From Asterella californica (taxonomy: Eukaryota; Streptophyta; Marchantiopsida; Marchantiales; Aytoniaceae): a DNA stretch of 64,000 bases. The position numbers were made by a program, and so were the translations under genes. Location of the stretch: NCBI GenBank assembly GCA_036924285.1, contig JAYKYS010000009.1, positions 15,252,001 to 15,316,000 on the forward strand, written 5' to 3'. Positions 45,401-56,140 of the stretch are shown here, one piece after another; within the stretch, counting starts at the first letter, position 1; every line of letters begins with the position of its first letter. The notes beneath the pieces were generated by a model. That model saw only the letters and a program-made list of their open reading frames with translations. It was not told the origin of the DNA and made no database searches.

Positions 45401-46814
45401 TGCCTGCTTACACACTGTCAGATGCTCCTTGCGCGGTTGCACTGTTCAGTTTGAAAGAGGGAGGTAGCTATAGGATGTCATAAACTATTCAACGCTGCTG
45501 GCTGTCATTTGAAGTGGTTCATCGTGATAAAATCTGGCGGGTTCGGGATCGCTCGAACTTCTTGGAATTGTAGGTCTCTCATCCTTGACTGCGGGACTTG
45601 CCAGTTCCCGATCCGAGAGTCGGAGTCTGGCCCTCTCGGTCGTGCCCAGTTCCAGGAGGTTCGTTAGTACGATTCGCATGTAAGAGGAATTTGAACTCTA
45701 CGAAGTGTTTCGTTGTCTTTGCGTATCTGACCTCACCGCCTGTGTCTCTTAGTCCTGATTGATTCCTAATATCTTCTGGAGATCCGGTCAGATTCGTAGC
45801 CGTCTCTTTCCGTCAAAGCAAGACTGTGAAGCTGCGTTTATTACTTTGCTTTCTAGTGTGTCGAGGATTGGATGGTCTTAGCAGCGCAGGCCGTTATAGA
45901 GCTCTGGTGCCAACGAAATCCGTGAATCTCCACGCCGGTCAAGTCAAATTCAGACGTGCAAATGCCCTAGATAGATTGTGAATTCGACTTGTATAACGTT
46001 TTCATGCAGTGGGCATCCCTGTGAAATTTGCAAGTCTGTGGGATTTGGATTCTCAAGCAGTTCATCGAGGTAATGTGAAGAGTCTCGCCCTTGCGATTGC
46101 TCTCCGAAGGTTGTCAGATCGTGTGTCTTCGTTCGGACATCTTTGACGACTCAGTCCTAACTCTGATGTTGGTTCACCCGATCATCATTGTTCGCCCGAC
46201 GTTGAATATCTGCGGATGATTACTTTCACATGTGTGCAATCTCAGGCCAGATCGGATTTGCTTACCCCCGTCTTCTCTCAGTGTTGGTCATCGGAGTCAG
46301 ACTGGAGATCTCGGATGCTGAGCGGGACGAAAGGCATGGCTACGACATGGCGAAACACTTTTGCGGGCACTGCTTATCTCAACCAGGTCTCTTATTAAGT
46401 CCACTGCAAGAACTCATGCCGCTGACTAACTCAGAGTGAAGAGAGCTTTTGATCCACGAAGTCGAGCGGAGATGAAACTGTGTAGAACGCATGTTGCATA
46501 GAGTAGTAACGAAGTAATGTGGTAGCACGAGAGTCTACGCGCAAACCGGGCGCTTCTTGTTCTTTGTGTGGGGTAGCTCCAGTTTAGATCTTCTTGGTCT
46601 ACACGCAATGAACATGCATGTTTCGGTCGTTGTACTAGAGATCAAATAGACAGTGTAGTCAAGCAATACAGCATTGTCCTACATAATGACTTGAACTAAG
46701 TCTTGGGTTTGTCGGTGTATGCGTTCAGTGACATAAATTTATATATGAAGCCCGTTTGTCGCTGTCACGCAGGATACGTTAGTTGGGCACGTACGACCAG
46801 TCAAGGCGGCCGGA
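42404..46814. other. No recognisable gene
   Basis: Mostly AT-rich intergenic DNA. A GC-richer stretch at 45500-46440 has short ORFs on both strands with no domain, and may be the distal promoter or an untranslated part of the desaturase gene to the right. A TAAT/ATTA run of about 24 bp lies at 45179-45202. Confidence 0.5.
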
Positions 46815-49800
46815 ATGTATTCCACGGCTGCAAGATCGATATCTAAATCGTCGTTGAAACACCTTCAATCCTTTTCAGCTCTCAGTCCAACACAGCGGAC
46901 ACTCACAGCGAAACTACCAAGACAAGTGCGTCGCTAGCTTCATTCCGCACTCTACTTCTATCATGTGTCAAGTTTCAATTCAGTGATCCTTGTCATGTTT
47001 CAACTGGTGAGATCTTACGCACTACATTATAATATGGTGGTCTGCTGTTCCACCTTGTTGACAATCTCGTCGCGAATTTATGTTAGGGGAAGGTTCAAGG
47101 AGTTACAAATGACTTCCTTGTTAGAGCCACGTCTGCACAGCCGAGCACAACATTCCAGTTTGTTCCGGGATTTACTCAACTTGCAGACACAGTAAGTGTT
47201 TTCTCTCTAAAATGTCTGTACTTGAAGCGCTTCCCATTCACCAGTAATGGTAGATTTCATGCTACCGAGATTTGTCTCGTGCCGACGACATGTCATATGT
47301 AGAGCAATTTCTAAGTCTGCAGGCGTCCTACAGTTACTTCTCCTACGGATAGCCCATTTGTTTGAGCTTCTGAATTCCCAACATCAATCAAAATAGTCGG
47401 CCGTAACTCATCTCAGATTTGATCAGGATGCAGTAGACTGCTTCTTGCCTGCAAAGAGTCTGCACAAGCAGTAACATTCCTCACTCACTATGCAGAGTAT
47501 GTCTCAGTGCTGATGGGTTCTTCTTTCTGTGTTTCTAGGCCATACCGGATAAATTGACTTTGCCAGACATTGTGAAAACTTTGCCTCCAAAGGTAAAACT
47601 TGTTCATTTCAAGTGAGTAGGTCGTCTTCTTACGTTCTTTCATGTTCAAGGCTTCGATAGGGAACGCACTTGTAGAGCTCAACTTTTGGAAACTGTATAG
47701 TTGGGCCCTTCAGGGATGATTTCTCCTTCGAATTCGCTGCAGGGATCAATTCACTTCCTAGCGTGCTCTCCTGTTGCTAGACTAAGTGAATCTGTCGTCG
47801 TCGCGTGGCTCCTCGGGCTCCTGTGGACTTCGATCTGACAATCACATTCAAAAAAGGAGCACAACCCTAAGTGAATTCAGACACCCTTTGCGACTTCCAC
47901 AGTACAGATCTCTCTCCGCACGTACGGGCCTTCTGATTGTAGCTGTATGCTTTGGAGTGCAGGTGTTCGAGATAGATGACGTAAAATCGTGGAAGACGGT
48001 AGCCATAACAGTGACAGCAGTGGCCGCAGGTTACGCCGCTTTGGCAGTAGCACCTTGGTATCTGTACCCAGTTGTATATGCCTACCTGGGCACAGCTGTC
48101 ACCGGCATGTTTGTGGTTGCTCACGACTGCGGTCACAACTCATTTTCGAACAACAAGCTGGTGAACGATATCGTGGGAACAATTATGATGATGCCGCTAA
48201 TTTACCCTTTCGAGCCTTGGCGAATCAAGCACAACACCCATCATGCTCACACTAACAAGTGAGTAAGGATGCAAGACTTTCACTCTTCGCACGACCTCTC
48301 CACGAGCATGCAATGTCCATAGATATATGCTACTCGAACTCTTTTTATTCAGATTGCTGTCTCCGCGTCCCGCTACGCCCGGTATACAACTTGATATGCA
48401 CAGTGAGAGCAAATTTCAGGAACTGGGGTTTCTTGTCCCTGAAGTTCTCCACAACTCGGCAGATAACGGGGTATGCCGAACGCGAACATCAGTTCCCAGG
48501 CGAAATAAACGCTGGTGATCTCAGGAGAGATCCGTAAAATCTGTAAATCCAGATTTTACGGATCCGCTGGGACAGGTCAAACTGTTCCCTGTTGTTCTGG
48601 TGCATACAGACCAATGAAATGGTGTTTATGATGAAAGTTCGCAGAGTACATGCATAACCGAATCTGCATGTATTCATGCAGAGCGGAGATGCTCTCTGTC
48701 ATGTTAAGTGTACAACCGGACCCAGCTGAACTCTAAATTTCTCTTGTGCAGACTGATCATGGACACAGCATGGCAACCGTTCCGTCCACATCAATATGAC
48801 CGGTCGCCTTCATCTGCTAAAGCCCTGATGGAAGCCATGATGGGTCCATTCTGGTGGGCTGCCTCTGTGGGCCACTGGCTACTGTGGCATTTTGATCTGA
48901 ACAAGTTCAGGCCCCAGGAAAGAGCCAAAGTGAAGGTACGAGGAGGAGTGTAGAAAGAACTGCAGAGGGATGCCGTGATAGATGTAGGGCTGCATCATCT
49001 GTTTGTCATCAAGCTTATAAAGTTGTGAGTTCGATGCGATGAGCATGCGGCAGACGAGCTGCAGAGTGAGACAATACAGGCCTGCTACAGCTGAACAGCT
49101 CCTTTTTCAGGTTCTGTGCAGGTATTTGATCTTTTACATGACTGCGTCTAACCTTTCCTTGTGGTTCAGGTAAGTCTCTTCGCAGTAGGAGCCTTCGTGG
49201 TGGGCGTGTTGGTACCGCTGCTTGTCACTCAAGGTCCTCTCGGGTTTATCAAGTGGTGGTTTCTTCCTTGGTTGGGCTTCCATTTCTGGATGAGTACTTT
49301 CACTATGGTTCACCACACCGCCCCCCATATTCCATTCAAAGGAGGTCGAGAGTGGAATGCAGCGGAAGCGCAGCTCACCGGGACAGTTCACTGTGAATAT
49401 CCAGCATGGTATGTGGGGCTTTAACTTTATGAAGTATAATGTGGGCCCATCTCAGGCATACATTATGTTTTCCACTGGCTTTCTTGTTCACTACCTTTCC
49501 TTCACTCTGTTCTTCCAGTCCTTCACGATATGATTTGCATGTTATATCCTACTTCATTGGTTACTTTCGATTTCCCTTCATTTCCCCTTACACTTGTAGT
49601 TCTTCACGTTTTTTACCAATTATTTGGTTCTTATACTCGGTCCTCTCCGTCCACGTGAAAGGAAATTATGATCCTAGGTCAGTAGAATGTTTGGAAAGGT
49701 TTAGATTTTTTGGCCCGAAAGATGCACTCTTTTCCAGTGAGTGAAGAAGAATAACCTAAGTAAGTAAGTAGTTCCTCCTTTTTTTACTCTCTTTGCCTCT

Positions 49801-50106
49801 CTAAGGATGACATTCTTTGGTTCATGTTCTTCGTTTTGCAGGGTGGACTTCCTTTGCCACGATATTAGTGTGCACATTCCGCACCACATTTCCACACGGA
49901 TCCCTAGCTACAATCTGCGAATGGCTCATGATTCGATCCAGCAAAACTTTGATAAGCACCTGAACAAAGCAGTTTTCGGCCCCGAACTGATTTCTACGAT
50001 CATCTCCAACTGCCAGTTATTCGATGTGCAAGGCAAAAAGTGGCTAAAGTTCGATAAGAGCACACGTGAGAAGTCCACTACTGAGGCTGACAACACCACT
50101 AACTAG
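46815..50106 (+). CDS. FAD6: Plastid-type omega-6 (delta-12) fatty acid desaturase, FAD6-like
   Basis: Membrane di-iron desaturase that introduces the omega-6 double bond into fatty acids on plastid glycerolipids, with ferredoxin as electron donor. I model seven exons: 46815-46925, 47141-47191, 47539-47592, 47963-48258, 48752-48935, 49170-49408 and 49842-50106; all introns GT..AG, total 1200 nt (399 residues). Exon 1 is an acid-free Ser/Thr/Arg-rich leader (MYSTAARSISKSSLKHLQSF), a good transit peptide. Exons 2-3 give GFTQLADT and PDKLTLPDIVKTLPPK, matching the family's pre-membrane region. Three His boxes: HDCGH (126-130), HNTHH (162-166), HIPHH (323-327), plus WMSTFTMVHHTAPHIPFKGG. Family members are about 420-450 residues. 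Box 1 is HDCGH, as in cyanobacterial DesA, where plant FAD6 usually has HDCAH. Exon 2 is the least certain. No lesion seen, so probably functional. Confidence 0.93.
48529..48564. other. Perfect hairpin in a desaturase intron
   Basis: Arms GATCCGTAAAATCTG and CAGATTTTACGGATC (15 bp, no mismatch) around a 6-nt loop, in the intron 48259-48751. Function unknown. Confidence 0.9.
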
Positions 50107-50780
50107 TCGACAGAAAGAGTGTAAGCTTCAGTAGCTCCTGCGAGTCTGCATCACTGTTAAGCACCTTTGAGACCTATCCTCGTAGAGTTTCTTGAGAATA
50201 ACTAGGTTACAAGACCCGCCATCAGTTTTCGTCCGTCCAACACGTGTACAGTTCGAAGATGAACCTCACGTACGAGTAATCCAATTTGCAGAAGGATGTC
50301 TCTTCTACCTTGATAAATAAATTAAAGGGATTTTAGGGACCTATGGGATCAGCCGTGTTTCAAGATGTGCCTTCATCTAAAATACCAAACACATCCATCT
50401 CAAACCCAAGGATTGAACCCACTGTCGTATGTAATTCGGTCGCATTCAAGTTGATTCAACATTCCTGCATACATTCAGTCTGAAGAGAATTTCATTTCAT
50501 TTAGGTGCAATGAGAAGGATGTCATCCAAAACTGTAAATCTTTGTATACATAAGAACTATAAAACCTTTTGTACATCTGTGACTGACCAATGACTGACTG
50601 ACATTCGAGACAGTAACTCTCCTAAAAGAAAAGACAATTAGAAACACAATAGTGTTCAATATATACACCAACAAGTTTCAGTTATTATTTTATATTGATC
50701 ATTGTTTCGTGCTTCGAAAGCTCTTTCTTCTAATCCTCAAAGTCTGCCCAACAACTTTTTGGAATACATTCACTAGCACT
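50107..50780 (+). other. 3' flank of the desaturase gene
   Basis: Holds the 3'UTR. TTGATAAATAAATTAAAGG at 50310-50330 is a plausible polyadenylation region. A GGATTGAACCCAC motif near 50410 resembles a tRNA B box on the complement, but no A box is found. Confidence 0.4.
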
Positions 50781-50853
50781 AGCCGAAGGGCTCTTATCAA
50801 GATGAGACTCCATATAACCTACTAAGTCTCATCTTGATAGAAGCTCTTAGGCT
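50781..50853. ncRNA. Strong imperfect hairpin, possible miRNA-like precursor or MITE core
   Basis: Two 29-nt arms (50781-50809 and 50825-50853) with a 15-nt loop. The inner 15 bp (TATCAAGATGAGACT against AGTCTCATCTTGATA) pair perfectly, and the outer part has four non-Watson-Crick positions. Size and shape suit a plant small-RNA precursor, but a small foldback transposon is equally possible. Confidence 0.35.
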
Positions 50854-51542
50854 GATTGAGATTCGTTTCCCACAAAACTGTGGTGGCATGAAGCTGTAAA
50901 CTAGTCGTCGGTTTACATACGCATGTTACTGAAAGTTGACTGCGCGACATACTCACGGGAGTACTTCACTCCAGATGACCACGTGGCCAGGGCCACCCCA
51001 CCTCATAGACGCGAGAGTGGTTTGCATCCAAGGGCCACCGAAGCCACCTCGGCAGCCAGTGTTTGGGGAAGAGGGAAATATTTGGAGCTACCTACTACCC
51101 ACTTCGAAGTCTCTATCGTGTGCGATGTACCGTTACACAAAAGTACAGTGGTCGCTTTTGTGTGCATATACGTTGTTTGCTTTATGCGGTTCGGCTACCA
51201 GTTTCAGTCATGAAAGTATAAAACCATGTAAACGTGATACTGAGTTTTACGATCATAACCTTTTCAACCAGGACATTTTTGCTATGCATTTATTCGCGTT
51301 GCTAACTGTCGACTTTTGCAAGACGAGAAGTGGAAGTGGAAATGAGTTTGTTGTTTTCTGCTTTGGTTTCATATTCACTCCAGGCCTGAAAGAATGCAAT
51401 TGGACAATTACTCTACGCTGGACACAATGACTATCTATACCTTCCTTGTCTCATTTCAAGACCAAGTTATGTCAATGTCTCCGGTAACTTTCCCGAAGCT
51501 CTGTATCTCCTAGTGGCCTTTCTTCGCACCCCTTCAAAACAC

Positions 51543-51992
51543 TCAAGGAGCATAACAGACGGTTTTGTTATTTCTGACACAACAACGCAATGAATGTACA
51601 GTATTCAAAAATCGATGGTCTACTGGAAGAATCACGTAACCACATGCAGGACCAATGCTCAACAACATGACAGACATGGTGCAGTGCGCCCAGACTGTCA
51701 CCAAGGCAGTACTGCGTGATAGGGTGCCGTTGCTTCTGCTTCGTACTGCGTGACAGGGCGCACTTGGGCTGCTGCCCAAGTTTGAAACTAATTCAAATTC
51801 TGAATTTTGCTTGCCCCTGTCGGTTTCTGCGGTTGAGATATGTTTACGTCGCCTGATTCTCGAACTGATGAGGATTCGAACATTTTCCTCGGAAATGTAA
51901 TGCCGGTGAAAACCTCTCCATTGATTGTAATCTCGCTCGGTTACCCAGATTATGGAAAACGATGATTCTGCGTTTACCAAACCCTTTCCCAT
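51543..51992 (-). CDS. Hypothetical 149-codon ORF
   Basis: Unrecognised. Minus-strand ORF from a true ATG (MGKGLVNAESSFSIIWVTER...) through a basic stretch (ISSRIRRRKHIS) to a C-terminus with two Cys. The middle overlaps a direct repeat (TCACGCAGTAC twice, 51696 and 51745). No splice or promoter support; may be chance. Confidence 0.2.
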   Translation of the reverse strand: MGKGLVNAESSFSIIWVTERDYNQWRGFHRHYISEENVRILISSRIRRRKHISTAETDRGKQNSEFELVSNLGSSPSAPCHAVRSRSNGTLSRSTALVTVWAHCTMSVMLLSIGPACGYVILPVDHRFLNTVHSLRCCVRNNKTVCYAP

Positions 51993-52059
51993 ATATTAAT
52001 TTATAACCTAACCTTTTCCAATAAAGTAGTTAGATCATAAATTAAACTTTGCATATTTT

Positions 52060-52290
52060 AACGGAATATGCATGCTAGATTAACTTTGGGGAACTTTTGT
52101 TCGTTTATTGTTATAAAAAAATATATAAAAGTTAAATAAAAACTATATATTAAGTAAATATAAAAAAGTAAAAAATTCTATAAACATTATTTGTTAACCC
52201 ATGCCTGGAAACACGAGAAGAGCAAAAGAAAATCTATAAGTATTGAGTCGGCTCTCGTGCTTCAAAAGATACAAGAAAGGGAGTCTATAC
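52060..52290 (+). repeat. Dispersed repeat family, copy 3
   Basis: AATATGCATGCTAGATTAAC, then GGGGAACTTTTGTTCGTTTA, an AT-rich centre and ATGCCTGGAAACACGAGA. Matches copies at 16270 and 37240 (inverted). Related GAATATGCATGCT words recur at 52371. Confidence 0.6.
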
Positions 52291-53149
52291 TCGTGAAGAT
52301 ATTACTTTACTCAGGCGTTTAATTTAATATCTAATCCTTCCGGCAGAGAGAAGTAACTCGGAAGAGGATGAATATGCATGCTTGACAAAATCTTAATATA
52401 CAAGAAAAAAGAGATGCCTATAAGAGGTTTAATACACACTCGTATCCATCATGGCAACTGCTTGAACCTACCCTTACTCCTTAGACCCTTCCTCTTGATA
52501 CTTAGGGAATGGGTTACGGAGATCCTTCACTTTGTTCCGTACGTGAAATGTAGTCCTTTAGGTTATCTAGAGCGATTTACATCTTTCCATAACGTTTTAA
52601 TCTGATTTCCAAATCTGATGGAAGAAGACGACATTAGAAAGCGATTGAAAAGCATTAGCATTTCGCAAGAAAAAAAAGTATTTTATTTCAAAAATTATCA
52701 AAACCGATAACTTAAAATCAAGCTTTTCGTTCCTCCCAATAAAGTGAATTCAAACAAAAACTCTAAAGAAAATATTCCCATTACAGCCCTTTTATACCAG
52801 GAGGATGGTTTAACTACCAAAAACTTAATGGCAAGCTTTTAAGGTCTTTTTTGTGCTAGGAAAAAATCTTTGACAGAACAGGTTTCACACACTCATTATT
52901 TATACTTATCCTCACCATTTAAATTACAGATTCTCACCTCTCTTGTTTCTATTATTCTTCAACCTAAGGATTCGAATCGAATTAGTCATTGTATCAGTCA
53001 TTAGTCATTAGTCGTTAGTTATCAGTCATTAGTCATTAGTCTTTGGAATCGACATCACCGTATAAGAACAGCACAAGTCTCACTTTCTTTCCTGTACCAA
53101 ACAGGAACCAAGTGCACTGCTACTTGATTCTGTCTGTACCAACTGCTAT
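52291..53149. other. No gene; heptamer repeat next to the retrotransposon
   Basis: AT-rich. A degenerate heptamer (AGTCATT)n lies at about 52983-53042. CTAT just before 53150 is the likely target-site duplication of the retrotransposon. Confidence 0.6.
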
Positions 53150-54099
53150 TGTAACACCTTTTGCTTTTTCCCCAAACCAGATGGCATTCGGGCAGTGATT
53201 AATCCAAAAGTGGCAGCTGCATGGTCATAAAGCAGGCTCAAGAGACTAGATAAAAGAGTGTCGCGAGCCCTAAAGGAGGCCATTCTCAGTTTTTCAGTTT
53301 TGGAGAGAGCACTCTTGGTAGTGAGGGAGGAGACTGTATTTTTCAGTGTAGTGTACATTGCCTTTGAGGTCAGAAATCAGGAGCTAGAACTGATGCACAT
53401 CAAGCTCCTTGGAGAGCGGATTTGAAGAGGGACCTTGAGAGCAGACTTGGGGTGTTGATTAGGGCGCTGACTTGGGGTCTGATCTGTTGAGTAACAGAAA
53501 TCATGGCGTTCAGAGTGAAAGTAGGTTCTTTTGGCGAAGTCTTAGTTCTGGAGTTGCTGAGTAGAGAAGAATTGCCGGTCCAAGAGCGCTGCGTGACCTT
53601 GTCAGCAAGTAATGCCATGTAATGTATATGAGCCCGTGACTTTCTCCATTCTGATAAGTAGGCTTGAGTTGTGTGCCAAAAACTGAGTTGGGCGCATCTG
53701 GTGTCGTGTTGACTTTATTTCGGTGTAATTGCTTTGCCTTCCTACTTCCTAGCATCTACTAGGTCTCCTAGTCTTGGCAGTTGCTCCTTGTGGGTCCTGG
53801 CGTTCCGACTTGATCACCAGTAGCGGAAGCGCTGCCCAAATTTTATGCAACCCAGGTCTAGAATAGTTCCACCTGTATTTAGCAACCTAAGATTGACCAG
53901 AGACCTACAAAAGACTAGTTGGTTATTCGAAACCCATTCAACAGTTATCAAATCCTTGGTGCTCATTAGCTGATAGTTTAACGAACTGGATCTGGAGACA
54001 CAAATAAAGTATACAGGTCTCTAGGGAGGTTCACGTTCGGCAGTTCATTGGTTAGAGATTAAAGAATCTCTGTTCCGAGATCTGCGGTCGAACGTTACA
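53150..54099 (+). repeat. 5' LTR
   Basis: 950 bp with TG..CA ends. It should carry the element's promoter. Minus-strand ORFs here repeat in the other LTR and are not genes. Confidence 0.97.
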
Positions 54100-54101
54100 G
54101 T

Positions 54102-54116
54102 TGGTATCAGAGCAGG
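54102..54116 (+). other. Primer-binding site (initiator tRNA-Met type)
   Basis: TGGTATCAGAGCAGG starts 2 nt after the LTR. TGGTATCAGAGC is the complement of the 3' end of plant initiator tRNA-Met. Confidence 0.92.
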
Positions 54117-54149
54117 TTCAGGTTGAATCTTTGCTGAACATCATCGACA

Positions 54150-55757
54150 ATGGAAGCCGAGCCAACTGGGATGGACGAGATGCAGGCGTTTCTGAAGAAG
54201 TTGGAAGGCCGACTTGAGCAAGTGGAAGCTGAGAACAAGGTGCTTAAGGCGGATTTAGCTCAAGCAAAAGCGACACAGGAGAAAGAAGCAGAGGTCCCTG
54301 TACTACAAACTGAGCAAGTCAAGGATTTAGCACTGCTGGGTGAAGGAGCAGTTGATGCTACTCAAGCAGATAAGAATGAAGATGGGTCACAGAAGGCGCA
54401 AGAGAATGTTGCGGAAGGCAGCTCGGCCAAAGAAGGGCACAAGCGGAAAGTGAAGTGGGCTGAACCAGCGACACCATCAGCCTTCAACGGTGAGAAAAGC
54501 TTTTCCAGGTTTGAGTTATGGGTTACTGAGATGGAGAATTACTTGGAGAACTTCGATGAGCGTAGTTGGTTCACCTATGCTGTTAGTAGATTGGAAGGAG
54601 AGGCTAAGGAATGGTATGGAGGTCAACAGCGGATGAGGAGTTTGAACGGTACAACTCCTATGTCCACTTGGCCGGAGCTGAAGGATGAACTCAGAAGACA
54701 TCTGGTACCAGTGGATGAAGCTACACAGTTTCGGCTGGAGCTCATTCATCTGAGACAGACAGGGAGTATTAGACAGTACCTCCAGCGATTTTCTGAGTTG
54801 GTTACTCGTTTGCACATGGTGGATCGCACTGACTTGCTGTTTCACTTGAAGAAAGGTCTGCAGGGTTTCTATGCTAGTGTGTTTGATAGCTAGGTTATGT
54901 TTCACAAGTCTGAGGACATGCAAGACTTGTTTGCATTTCTGGAAGCAGCAGAGAACACTAGAGAACGTAACTACACCGTGCAGCCCTCCAAGTTTCAACG
55001 TGGAACAAGTGGTGGCGAGCTTAGTAGAGGATTTCGGCGCAATCCTCAAGGACAGATAGCGTCCTCTCAGAGTAGAGGTGGTAGAGGACGTGGTGGTGGA
55101 AGATTTGGTGCAGCGGGAAGGAGGTTTCCTCGTGGATCTCAACAACAAGGAGTTTCTCGTGGTCCTACTCAAACACGACCTACTGGATCTTATGCATCCA
55201 ATGCAGGATCCAACCAAGCTTCGACTTCAGGTGCTAGGAGCAGTGGAGCTAGCAATGCTACACCTTCAAGGACGATCATCTGCTTTCGATGCGGACGGGA
55301 CGGTCATATCGCTCGTGATTGTCCTCAACGTTCAACCACGAGCAACGTGCGTGGGTTGACAGCTGAAGAGACAATCAGTATTGAAGAACCAGTTGAGGCG
55401 ACTACTGAAGCAGAGGTATGTGCTGGTGAGCATTTGGTAGAGCATGGGGATTTTCTGCCGTGGATTGAAGTGAAAATAGGAAACCACCGGTGTTGTTTGC
55501 TTATTGATACTGGAGCAGATGTGAATGTCTTGGATGAAAAACTAGTCAGGACCTTAGGGGTGACTAGAACCAAGATCATGAGCCCGTTGTTGGTAAGGTT
55601 TGTGCAAGGTAGCACAACCGTTACAGAAAAACTCATGAGTGTTCCTGTTACTGTTGGAGGGGTAACTAGGAAGCACGAGTTTTTAGTTATGAGCTTAGGT
55701 GACACGATGGAAGTATCTTGTCCTGGTCCTGGTTACAAGAGACCAAGGCAAAGCTAG
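54150..55757 (+). pseudogene. Chromovirus gag, nucleocapsid and start of protease
   Basis: ATG 54150 opens an N-terminal coiled coil (MDEMQAFLKKLEGRLEQVEA), a charged linker, and the gag capsid domain (SRFELWVTEMENYLENF, WYGGQQRMRSL, LELIHLRQTGSIRQYLQRF). A TAG at 54891-54893 interrupts it; the same frame continues to 55757, so one CAG-to-TAG change would explain the stop. After it come an RGG/Ser-rich basic stretch, a CCHC knuckle (CFRCGRDGHIARDC, about 55281-55322) and the aspartic protease (LLIDTGADVNVLDEK, about 55500). The frame then fails near 55710, where the reading shifts by one base. Confidence 0.93.
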
Positions 55758-56140
55758 ATGTTCAAGAAGGGAATGTCATTGTCATGGATCGATGGGGCTT
55801 GGGTCAACCACATCCTTTGATCATCAAAGAGAGACCCAAGGAGCCAAACCACGCTGCTCGTAAGTTCCAACGAGCCAAGGTGGCATTTCAGATCTGCACA
55901 GCTAGACAGTTTGGAAAGCAGATCAAGTTGGTAGACGAAGCTTGGGTTGCAGTGATGTCTAAACCCAAGGTGGAGACGGATGAGGAAGAACGTGTTGCTG
56001 CTCTTCCCATACATCCTGATATGCAGGCATTGATTGAGAGGTATTCTCACCTAATGCCGGACCAGTTACCAACAGGACTTCCGCCGAGGAGAGCCTTGGA
56101 TCATGCTTTGATCTGGTTCCTGGGGCTACCCCTACTGTAG
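55710..56140 (+). pseudogene. Protease end and protease/RT linker, shifted frame
   Basis: From about 55710 the coding frame is one base earlier and reads the end of the protease (SWLQETKAKLDVQEG) and the linker up to [14 protein letters not shown]. Near 56107 a second loss of one base moves the frame again, so the conserved start of reverse transcriptase ([14 protein letters not shown]) is split between frames. Both shifts are in the same direction, consistent with two single-base deletions. Confidence 0.85.

Noticed and set aside
50400..50450. Another tRNA-derived SINE near GGATTGAACCCAC
   Set aside because: Only a B-box-like word is present; no A box or tail found.
53146..53358. Small ORFs inside the LTRs, conserved in both copies
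   Set aside because: Identity between copies only reflects that LTRs are duplicates; no coding features.
54516..55217. Minus-strand ORF of 233 codons opposite chromovirus gag
   Set aside because: Shadow of gag; no domain and Ser/Thr-rich as expected for the complement.
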